Assembly (NCBI GenBank): GCA_028564705.1 | Contig: JAPXFQ010002623.1 | Span: 724,001 to 788,000, forward strand | DNA: 64,000 nucleotides | Direction: 5' to 3' | DNA from: Apricaphanius iberus | Lineage: Eukaryota > Chordata > Actinopteri > Cyprinodontiformes > Aphaniidae | Shown: positions 12,301 through 24,300 of the stretch, piece by piece | Position numbering within the stretch: position 1 is the stretch's first letter | Layout of the letters: every line of letters starts with the position of its first letter | Notes under the pieces: generated by a model | What the model saw: only the letters and a program-made list of their open reading frames with translations | What the model was told of the DNA's origin: nothing | Database searches by the model: none | Made by a program: the position numbers and the translations under genes

Positions 12301-15300
12301 ATTGCTAAGTGCTTGTTTGTTAGCAGCAGAACAGCAGAGAATGTTATTTTTTTCATGGTTATTAAGGAAGACAAAAAAAGGAAAAAGAAAAAGGGGTGGG
12401 GGGGCTTTCGACTGAGCAATGAAGATTACTTTAGCACTATCATAAAAAAAGGCATTTAAAAGGAAATTGCCTCACCAAAACCCAGCGGTTGTCCACCTAT
12501 ACGAACCATCCTCAAAAGCTCCCCGGAGGAGCTGGTGAACAAAAGATCCGCTGGAAACCTGGAACAAAATTAGATTGTTTTACTACAAACTAAGTGAAAA
12601 TGATCAAATCTGCACCAGACCATGACAGAAACTGATATACTGGAACAACTGATACAAACTCAATGTAGACACATAAAGAATGTGTCTATTAGGACCACCA
12701 TATAATAAATACAATAATTTCCAAACAAGTTTTTCCACAAAGTGCCATTTTATTTGTTTTAATTTTAACTACACACATAGCAATATTTTCAGACCTCTAA
12801 GAGGTGGATGAGTGAATCCTTACTGTCTCTGAGCCTCAGTGTCCATCACCAATGAGATATAGCCATCGATAAGGGAGAAGGAGAAGAACTTGATGCAGTC
12901 CAAGTCCTGACCTGTAGACGCGTCGCTGTCTTCTTTAAGACTACGGAGAAATAAACTTTCAGCACGACAGCAAAAATCTCCCTTTTAGATTTTATGTTGG
13001 CATATACACAAGCATTTCTATAAATACGAATATAGCTGAAAAACAATTTTACTGTAAAAATGTCATTAAACTAATTCTCATTCTGCTCAGCTTAATTATA
13101 CAGATAACTCAAGTGTTTATTTCTGTTGGTTTTGCTGATTATTGTGGCTTTTCGCTGATAAAAACTCAATTCTTAGAAAAGAAAAAAATAAATATAAAAA
13201 GAACTTTGAAAGTAACTAAAATTAACACATAATTTAATTTTAATTTCCCACAAATTAAGTTACTAGCTTTAAATGAATAATTTCAAGCAATGCCAATAGA
13301 GTGCAAAACCAATAGTGGTCCTGTTTAACAGATTTCACTTCATCTGCTTTGAGCTAATAAGGAAATGACTGTATGCTGCCATCTTGTTTTTCAGAGAAGT
13401 ACTGCAGTGGTGTGAAAGTCTTTGATCTCACCTGTTTGAATAAAAGAGGACGTCAATGAGCGTGATGGCGATGGATGGCAGTGTGTCAGGGTCCAGAGAC
13501 ATGACACAGAACTGGTTCTGTGGGATCAGTACTGGGTGAACTGTAGGCTGGATGGCTGGAGGAAGAGCAAACACAATAATGCCTAAAAATGTAGATTTGG
13601 TTGAGTTTGGCTGAGCAACTTAATTAAGTCAATTTTAGGAAGAAAGAAAATGGAGAAAATGTTAAATGATAAATTTCATCCAAAGAAAAGCACTTATTTG
13701 TTTTTCTCGAAGGATCAGATTGAATGAAGACTTCTTAAAAAAAGAAAAATGTGATACATAGATAAACACAATTTAAAATTGACCATTAGCTACCATTTTT
13801 AACCATATTTAATAGCTGTTTTAACAACTTAATTTTATCATCTTTAAATCTTGCAGATGGAAATGCTGTATCAATGCCATCTATCTTTTAGAAAGAAAAG
13901 CTAGTCTTACATTCATAATTCACAATTATGCTTTGCATCTGATTTTAAAAGATTTGAGATAAACTAATTAAGTTTGTATCATTAGCTGGCACAACTCTTA
14001 CGATAAGCCTCATCTGTCTTATTGTTGGGCCGATCCCAGCATTCAAACAGTTGGGTGTTGATTAATCCGACAGCTGGATATGACTGTTGGATTTAAAATC
14101 TAATGCACATCAGTTCATAATACTGATAAGCATCACATTAAAAAACACTGTCCAGCCCAGTATTGTGCAGAACTGCAAAGGCTAAAGTGAAATCTAGTGG
14201 TTTCTGTGGTGTGTAAAAGAGATTTCCTTCATGTTGACTTAAAAATGTTCAAAAATCAAACCCATATACTGTATAGTCCAGATTCACACAGTAACAGTTA
14301 TGTCAAGGTGACAGCCATTCTCCAGAGAAATCCTTTTTACTACAATTTTCTTTCTAGACAAAAATTAGGGAAAAAAAATCTATTTTTGTTTTGTTTTTTG
14401 TTTTAACTTCCCCTTAGTACTTAAATTACATTAATGAAAACAACTTTACAAAGCGCACAGAGCATTTATACAAATGAATCAAACAATCTATAGAACATAC
14501 CACCTTAATTTGTGCACAATTATTCTAATTTCGCTCTCAAATGGACAAATAAAAGCTTGATTTGCTTTTCTGCACTAAATGTCCACCGAGACAGAAACTT
14601 GTGCGCACAACGCAAGACCTATTTTTCAACTGGGGCTGATGTATTTATGAAACAGTTCAGTTTAAGAAGTCAGTTACTCCAAAGAGCTGATGAAAAGCCA
14701 GCATCCTATGGAAATGCAGACAAAAGAGATTGTATAAAAATTTACATTTCTTTCAGGATGTTCTGACCTCCCCAAGACACCATGTTCTGTACTTTAGGAT
14801 TACATAACAGCTTCCTGTAAAAGGACAACACCATTCAGTGCAGGATAGCTACTCTGTATGCAATCTAAAGCAGTCCTAGTTAATTCTGGTTCTTCTACTG
14901 AGGTCTCAATCCAAATTTTATGTAGTCCTGAATACAGATTCAAATCCTGTAAATTGGAATGCCCATTAGCAAAAGGTCTTAGTTTGATTATTAAGTTTTA
15001 CTAATCAAAGTCTTGCACACAAAAAGCGGACCGGTGAACTGTACAAATGTATAAGAAAATCTTCAAATGGGCAAAAAAACTTAAATAAAAGATAGATGAC
15101 ATTAATGTATAATTTCAGGAAACGGGAATATTTGATACAGAATTTGAATCAAAGGGAAGAAATCTACTACGATCTGTATAAACCCAGAGCTTGTAAAACA
15201 AATGAAACTGTAATTTGAAGTCTTATGCATTCATGTAAATAAACAACCCACCACTACTTTCTAAAGTTAAACATAACATCTAGCCAGCTCAAACTACATG

Positions 15301-18300
15301 AAAATGTTGGAAGTCTAGATCCGACTATTTTTTTGGAGCTTCATAAGAAGCTACAACAAGCTTCCACAGAACCAAAGAAAATAAATAAATTATGAGCATT
15401 TGTTGAAAACCACTACTTGTCAAAGCTTTGGGCCTTGGAAGAAAACCGTGCAGTCAAACGACAAGGCAAAAAATAAAGCATGTTTTGAGAAAGTAGGTAG
15501 TAAATCTACCACATTTAATATTCTTAATTTCCAGTTTTACTTCTTCGGTCAGAAATATAGTTTTACCTTCACTAATGGGTTGCTACAGCAATACTAACCT
15601 TTTACTGGTATTTTTAATTGCTTTGTATGGGGTTTCTTTATTTGGTTTAGCAATGAAAGTGTGAAGCGTGTTAATGATTAATTTACTTAAACAAAAAGGA
15701 ATCACAAGTCATCTCAAAACTTTATAAAGAAAAAAAAACTACTGATATGTTCAGAAAATTAATGGAATTGATGAGTTGCAACATTACAGAACACCCGTTT
15801 GCTGAATATGCTGTGTTCGGTATTCCCCAAGGTGGAACACTTTCCTCACCATTATCACCAATTTATGTCGCCTTTTCATTTATGGGGTGCATAATACCAC
15901 TTGCGTACATGTACATCTAAAAAAAAAAAGATTATAAAAACATTTTATATTTCTTGTCCCTCATTTTAGAAGGTGAAACTCTATATGCACTATAACACAG
16001 TGATCAGTTACACATAGAATGACCCATTTCCAGCCTTTTTTTCTTGCTATTTTGTTGTTATGAAAACACCAAATTAATTTTCTCAGAAAATTTGGAATAC
16101 TACATAAGATCAATCAAAAAGGATAGTTTAAACAAACATATCAGGCTTCATTCATCGTTCATTTATATGCACTCAATACTTGGCTGTGCCTTTTGCATGA
16201 ATTACTGAATCCACATGGTGTGGCCTTGGAGGTTATCGGCCCTAGGTTCTGCTAAGGTATAGTCGAAGCCCAGGTGGCTTCAGGCCATCTGCATTATTGG
16301 ATGTGGTCTCTCATCCAGTGCTTGACAATATTATTGGTTCTCTTTGGAGGCTCAAGTTAGACAAGTTTGTTGGCTGATCAAGCACAGTAACACCATTGTT
16401 ATTAAATCAGCACTTGGTACCTTTGGAAGTACGGGCAGGTAGTAAGTTCTGCTGGAAAATGAAATCAGCCTCTTCATAAAGCTTTTCATGACATTCTATA
16501 AAATGTTCTGGTAGATGGCTGTGGACTTCAAAAAACACACCGAACCAACACCAGCAGGTGACATGGAACCCCTAATCATTGCTGGCTGTAGAAACTTCAC
16601 ATTTGGCTTCAAGCAAAGAGCATCTTCTACCTCTCCACTTTTCCTCCAGACGCTGGGACTTTATTTTCAGATAAATCATAAACTTTAATTTCATTTGAAA
16701 AGAGGACTTTTGACCAATGAGAAACAGGTGGTACCTTTACTACTTAACACATGTAAGAGACCTTTGATGTGGATTGACACATTAAATACCCATTTGGTAA
16801 CCCACGTGTAGAAATCATCTGTGTGTAGAGGCTCTTGATGCATTGACTCCAGCTTTAATCCACTCCTTGTAAAGTTCCCCAGATTTCTTGATTGGATTTA
16901 GTTGAACAATCCTCTCAAGGCAGCAGTTATCCCTGTGGTGGGTGCACGTTTAACTAGGACACCTTCAACTTCCATTCAGCTTTCTTTGAAAAGGCTTGGA
17001 TAAAACAGCCAGAACAACTAGCTCCTTCAGCCTTTTTTGCCTTAGCCTTGTTGTGGAGGGTTCCAATAACCTTTACCTGGACATCAGTGAAGTCAGCAGT
17101 CTTCTTCATGATTGTGTGAACCGAAAAGATTTTTAAAAAAAAATTTTCACCCTAAAATGTGTGCAAACCAACTTTTAGAGTTTTTTTTACCCCTTTCCTG
17201 CACTAAATTATACTGTATTATGGAAAGATTTTTTCTCCCCAAGACAATTCTGATGACTGGCTGATAGTTAAGTGAATTCATGCAGAAACCTTCTTTGCCA
17301 TTCTTTTGGAGGCCGTTGGTAAAGTCCTGGCAACCCACTGGCATGTACTCTCCTTCCACCTCCTTGACAATTTGAAACTCCTCTTCCAGAGTGCTGATGA
17401 CAACTGACAGGTCCTTCTCTCTCACCTGCATAAAAACATATTAGGAACATACTGAAATATAATACAATAATACTGAACGCACAATATTTAAATCCTAGAG
17501 CCATGTTAAATACAGTGGCTCCTCAACATGTACACATGCCTAGTAAAATACCAACTTTTTGTAATGTAGAAAATTAGACTTTAAAAAAAAATACAATAAC
17601 ATTTATTCTGCACAATTAAACTGATAAACAAAACCTGTTTGGCTATCTATTTTTGACGTTTTTCAGAACATCCACCAAAAAGCCAAAATACTTAAATGAA
17701 TTCAAAAGATACTTCAACAACATTTTAGTTTAAGCCTGTGGAAACTTAAGCAACTTGCTCTTACGTACATATTTGGTTGAATTAAACAGGACAAATAAGG
17801 AATGTCCTGATTAGCATTTTAGGCCTCTTACCCCGATCCGATCTTTTAACCATAAATATGAACCAATTTTGAGTCCCGATCTGTTTTATTCTACCTTTAG
17901 TATTGAAATTGATAAAACTGAAATATAATTTAAGCAAGTAACTTAAAGGTATGGTGGAGGATCTTTCTCTTCCGGGTGGATCATCTCTACACTATTGGTC
18001 CTCCTGAATGACAATCATCATGAGAGTCTGTATGCGCACTCTCACATGTTTATCTGTACTGCTATACCATTATCCATTCATTCTACCACACAGTTCTCAC
18101 TGGATTGTTTTAAAATGGCTGTGAGTTGCTAGAGGAAAAAGAGTCTTTGATGTGTATGAGAAGAAGAGAAAGGGCTCAGAGGAGAGAAACAAGACCATAA
18201 AGAGTGTTTTTAGCTGAAAGCAAAGGTCGGGCTCCCCACTGATTTCTCCATCGGCAAGTTTCTACCCGACAGATAGGCTAAAGTTTGGAGTTATTTTGTA

Positions 18301-21300
18301 AGGAGATTGCGCAGTTATTGATTTCTTTTCTGTGATATACGGAAATTTATCGATGGTCCCTAACCGAAACCACTGCTTTCAGGAGCAGTCCTTCGGCAGC
18401 GTTGTTTCCGTCCCATGAGCGCAGTGCTCGGTGAGACGTTGGAGGGGAGTCTCCACTTTAATGAAATGGATGTCTGTCGAATATCCAACCAACTTCACCG
18501 CGGTAAGTTTGCCATGTTATTTGGGGATATGCATTTCAGGTTATTTCTAGAATTTTGTCTGTATGGTAACTCATGGAAAGATTCATTGTTGAAACTGCGT
18601 TTTTTTTTCCCCCTTTCTAAAAGTGGAGAGGGCAGATCTTTCCTGAAATTTTGAAAAATCCTCCGCTATACCTTTAAATGCCCAGTGTGTAACAAATTTG
18701 GCTTTTTATGAATAAATAATTTTAAATACGTATTTTACCAAGGTCTAATCACAATCGCATCATCATGATAGCGTGCCCGTCTTAGAACACGTTTATAGAT
18801 ACAGAGGGTGCACCGTCCCCCCATCTGAGGCTGCCATGCTGCATCGCCATCTTTGAATACATTAGCCGAAAGGGGTTAAACTTGTTAGCTTTACGCGTTT
18901 TAGCCAGTGACGTCGGGGAAGGGGGAGAGGTGAAGAGCAGAAACGAGCATGACCGTGGATCATAGTTTTCAATTTCAATGAAGGATCATCCGTACTCTTT
19001 GCCCCGTGAGAGGGAGGAAACAATACCACAAAAGAAAAAGAAATAACAGGGAGAAAACAAGAATCTACATCGGTGGAGCGTTTACCAGATGGAGACTATT
19101 CATGAGGGACACGAACTTGAAGACAGACACGTAGGTTGAAGGCTTTCTGCTGGACAGGCAAGTTAATTACATGAAATAATTAAGTTTATGTTTGACACAG
19201 GACGGGTTAGTCCAGCAAATACTCCATCTTCCTTTTAACTCTAACTTTTTACTCTGCGGCTTCTGTAGTATATAACGGCAAGAAGCCAGAGAGCACCGCT
19301 CAGTTCCTTGCAATAATTATGGTTTGCACAATTTATTTACAGTTCAAACAAAAATTCAATACACTCAAAAAAAAAAAAGTCCAGTTCTCGTTTTAACCTG
19401 CACAATCTAAGTCCGGTGAAAACAGTCCAAAAAGGCATAAAAAGGAAAAATTCCACTTCCTGTTTTGTTACAAAGTCCATGAATGGAAACTCTGAACAAA
19501 TCAATAGTGCAGCCAGACTTGTGCTCAGCGGCACACAAAGTCCATCCAGGGCCAATATCCACCAGAGTAAGAAATGTTTTTACTTCCAGTACCAATGCTT
19601 CTTCAGTTTTAATATAGTCCCCACACTTGGTAATCTCTCTCCTTGTTACACAAACATCAGACGTGCTGTTGCTATGCCTTAGGCTGGAAGGACAAGCCAC
19701 ATCTGCTGTGGGAGCAGTTGTATGGAGCTTCCGAGTCTCAGATCTCTGCTCGCCTAATCATCTGCTTATTCACCCGCCAAGTGCCATCCGGAACACTTGG
19801 CACTCATTTTTTATAAACTGCCATTGGGGCATATCAACTGGAAACAATCCCGCTGGATTTTGTCCATGTCGGAGGCCATACAGGACGTACTAGAGCCGAC
19901 TGATATTTTGGGTGGGACATTATATCGGACCGATATATTACATTTTTTTCTATAATCGTCCAAAACTTTAAAAAAAGGCAATATAAAAAAAAAATTAGGT
20001 ACCTGTGTAGCCGGCTGCAGCTACCACTTGACCAAAGGAAGGACCCCCACACACTCAGAACCACCATGAGCCAGCCCACACAAATTTTCCTCTTAAGTTT
20101 GACTGAACTATTTTTATATATATTTTAAAGCACACTACCATGTGGTAGTGTGCTTTACTTTGTGGTGACTTTTCTTTGATTCTTGAAGTCAAGATTCTAC
20201 CTTAAACAGCTATTTGCAGCATTATTCTAGTTACTGTTTTAATTTATTTTATTTTGTATACTTAAAGAAACTTGAATCTCTTGGACTCCAGAAAAAACAT
20301 GCATAGCATGGTGAGTTTGTTTACAATTGTAAGGCTATTGGATCAAGAAAATATTTAATCATGACAGATGGGCTGTCACATAGTCAAAGGTCAAACTAAG
20401 AAACCCTTTTCTTAAAAATCGTCACAACTCAGCAGCTAATATAGCTGATCTCCAATCACTGAAAAATATTTTGAGATCTGGACATCCTTAGGACAGATGT
20501 CACATTTTGCTTTTTTTATTTGTTCAGGCATGGTTTCATTTTATTTTTTTTTCTAATCGCAATAAGCTCACATATTGAACAGGTGTGTGTGTTTACCTTT
20601 GGAGGCCACTGTGTATGTAAATTAGTCATCAGCCTATATTACATTAGCATATGAACTTAGATTACATGTTTTAAAGCACAAAGGATGTCATTAAATAGCT
20701 CAGCCAGTCAACCATTATTTTTCATGCTGACAAAACGGTTTGTCATGTTGTTGTTTTTTTGCTCATTTACTTTTTGACATTTAATACATCAACCAATTTA
20801 CTGGCGCCGTCAGCTCTGTCAGGGTCTACTTTATTAACTCAAAACGCTAGTCAGTGGACAAAATGCAAACACAGTTGTACGTTTTGACTCATGGGGATCA
20901 AAGTTTTCTCTTGGTAAGAAGAACTTCAACAGATTGCTGTGTATGTTTGAAATTTGACGGAACTAGGGCTGCACAATATAGCCTCAAATCTATATTTGGA
21001 TATAATCTAAAGCAACAATATGTATTGTTATATATTCTTTTTCTTCCTTATATCTGTCAAAATGACTGCTTATGACCGTTCTTTCCAAACACATCGCTGC
21101 AGAACAACTTAAAAAAGGTGCCATTTAAAAGAGCATTTTTGTGTAAAATGCATTTAAAAAATGTATTCAATTATTTTTCCAAAAATAATGCAACACAAAT
21201 GTCCTCACAACATAAATAAAGGGGACGATATTTTACATAAAATAAAAGCTACATTTTATGAAAATGAAGTTCAAAATGTACTGCTTTCCTGGTCAATTAT

Positions 21301-24300
21301 TTATACATATTATTATACATTTATTTAATATTGCACATAAATAAACCTGAATATATTTGAATTAAAAATGCTTTAAGTTTAGCAGGTTTCTGTTCTGTTA
21401 AATGAAAAATAAACTTTAAATTGTCAGTATCTACTGTGAAGACAAACACCGAACAGCAGCATTCTTGTGTACCTGGTTAAATGTATGTAAGCACAGTTTG
21501 ATGACATCATCAAAATGCATAACCACAGTATGGCCGTATAGTCACAATCTCCAACTTTGGCTAAATTTATATAATTTTTACCTTACACCATTTATATTGC
21601 CCACTATTAGATGGCACTTCCAAGAGCTGAGTGATGTGAAGTGAAGGAGATGCAAATGAAAGTTAAGCATCATAAAAACAAAGGAAGAGAAAAGGGCACT
21701 CACCAGGATGAAGTCAGTCTGATATGTGGAGAGCATGAAGACGGAGACGTGCTGCTGGGCAAGCGGAGCGATGACCGACTTGGCAATCTTGGTCACACCG
21801 ACAGCCTGCGAGCTGCTGGAGGCGTTGCCATTGGAGGCAACATTGAGGGGCAGCCAGATGGAGCTCTCGACCTGGAGGTGCTCTGAGGGCGGCAGCTCTG
21901 TCAAGTGTCAAGGGAAGAAAGTATGCTCTGAGTTGAACTACAAACAACATGGCATTTTGTCCATAACTATCCACATGACCAATTTCAAGATAAGAAGCTT
22001 TTGATCATAGACTTATGGAAAAAAGCTTTCCTGTATTCAATAATGACAGCAATGCACGTAGCAAGTACCTTACACTTGCATCCTTTCATATGTCCAGCAG
22101 GGGGCATCTCATTAGGTAGCAAAAAGAGGCCAGCCTCTACTGCCTGCTTCACATTTTATTTAACAAGGTCTGATGCCCAATTTTGTGAAATACAGTTCTA
22201 TTTTGAGTAACATACATTATGTTGATTCACTGCACTAAACAGCCAATCAGAGCAGCATTTCTTACCGTCCAGCCTTTTAGTGATTTAACTTGATTGGTTA
22301 ACTTAATAATTTACGTTTTGATGTGGTTCTGTGGAGTTCATTACAAAACAGTGACAGGCATTTATTTATTTACGCTTCAAGCAGTTCATAAAACTTGTGC
22401 CATAGTCTTAAATAAGGATTCCACAGGTAGGATAAAAAAAGTACAACTGTGTTATACACCGTGTGAAATCTACAATAAAGTGCTGGAAATTCAACCACAG
22501 AAAAGACTACAAAAGTCACAGTTAATCATTGAACATTTTAACAATGGAAGATTTCATTTAATTTGAAAATTGATGTAACCTTTTAGTGGTTGAAATGTGT
22601 AGCAATAAAAATCCATCTGCAGTCAGAACTCCTCTAAACTTTTGTGAATATTCCATTATATTGACGAGAACTGAACTATCCCTTTATCAGTACTGCTAAA
22701 ATCTCATGTATCATTACATTCAATCAAGTAAACAGTGAAATTTCCTAATTAATGGCACAGTAGGATTATTCACAACCTAGGGCGCCTGCACTTGGCTTGG
22801 AGCTAAAATAAGGGTCCCATATATGGAGGATAATAGTCCTTGATGCAGATATACGGGGATCGATTCCCAACATTTGCTTTATGCCTAAATACTGTAAATG
22901 AATGCCACCAAAAAAACAGAAAAAAAATAGTAACAAAGGAGCTCTAGTGACATAGTAAAAATAAAACTCTGAATTGGCAAACGATAATTCCAGACCTGCC
23001 AACCTTGTCAAAATATTCTGATATTACGTCTGGTAGACACGTTATTCTCCGGTTTTCTACAATGACTGGATGAAACCGCTTCACCACACTACTGCATCGT
23101 GTTGTCAGACATGAGTAGGCTACCGCACATGCACATATAGCACAGAACTCGATTGTCCGCAGCTTTTTGCTTAGTTTAGAGGGGTGAATGGTACCAGCGT
23201 ATAAAAATGTCAAATTGCGTACTTGCGATGTAAAATGTGTACAGGTTGGCAGGTTTGTAATTCATGAGGATAACCAAAGGTCATTTAGGACTCTAGCATA
23301 GATTGTATGCTATCCAAATTCTATTTTCTTGAGGCTCTAAACTATCAAACATCTTTAAGTTTTTATTCCATGTTGTACTGCTCCTAACAGACAATCTACA
23401 TCTTCCCAACCTTCCATCTCTCCTTTTGGGGCAGAGGGCTACAGGACCTCAACTATTTATATCACTAAAGTAACACAAGAATACATCATGCTCAAGAGAG
23501 GTCACAGTGTTAACACCTGTCAGGAGGGTTGAAAATTGAGAATCAATTTCAGTTTGCAGCAGTTATCTGTTCAGACACTTTAATAGGTCACAAAAAGAAC
23601 TGTATGAAGGCAAACCTTAATAACCTAACTTTTTTGAGTTTCTGAAGAATAACTTCTTGCAGTACAGGCAGACAACATAAAATTAAAAGAAATATTAAAA
23701 ATAAAACATCTACATTTTAATTAATCGCAAGCTACATGAGAATTTCCTGTATTAAGAAAAAAGTAACGTAGCAATGTCTTATTTTCTATTAAATTTGGCC
23801 ACTATTTTTGAAGTAGTTTACAGAATTAAATATTTAGTTTTAAATAAAAGTAAATGAACAACTACTTAATGCTGCTGTTCAACTGGGAAGTTTCAGTGTG
23901 GGTCAGCCTTGTTAAAAAATATTACCAAACAGAATCTGACTATGAATGTTGCTTTTTCTCTCCTCCCCTTCAAAGAGCCTGTGCTCTAGTTGGCATAATT
24001 TGTCACAGACATCCCCTTGTGGCTTCTGTTGGCTCCTCGTTCCCATGCGATCGGCACTCGCTTCCGGAGAGTGTAGGGGGCGCCAACATTTACCCCAGCG
24101 GGAGTGTTTCAAAATAAAATCAGAGCTGAGAGACCGAGATGGAAATGATGCACAGACACAGAATTTCTGTTTCACACTCATACACACCTGCAGGCGGAGA
24201 ACAGTCAGAACTGAGTTGAACATAGAACTGGAACTTGAACAGTAACCTCGTGTACTAGGAGGTGTACCATTTTTATTATAGAAGAACAAAGCAACATAGT

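Larger units (their letters stand above)
8987..12475 (-). other. castor1 intron 7
   Basis: 3.5 kb, most of which is a hAT element with a Tc1 transposon inside it (9133-11688). A short LINE tail lies at about 12020-12090. Confidence 0.7.
17426..21703 (-). other. castor1 intron 3
   Basis: 4.3 kb. It holds a TTAA-flanked element (17947-18673), a perfect 14-bp-arm palindrome (20127-20156), and short pieces that look like hAT ends near 19889-19950 and 20963-21060. The segment 18678-19880 looks repeat-derived (CpG-rich islands, oligo-A) but I could not name it. Confidence 0.5.

Noticed and set aside
15780..15900. Coding-like stretch with a [17 protein letters not shown] frame, resembling an RT motif
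   Set aside because: Only a few residues resemble an RT block (PQG); no FADD box or continuing frame follows, so I could not support an element.
17147..17289. Open frame continuing past castor1 exon 4
   Set aside because: The following exon phase and the CASTOR protein alignment require splicing at 17290; the rest is intronic read-through.
18678..19300. CpG-rich block as a possible host gene promoter
   Set aside because: It lies in castor1 intron 3 with no adjacent exon that could be supported, and directly abuts a TTAA element; more likely repeat-derived.
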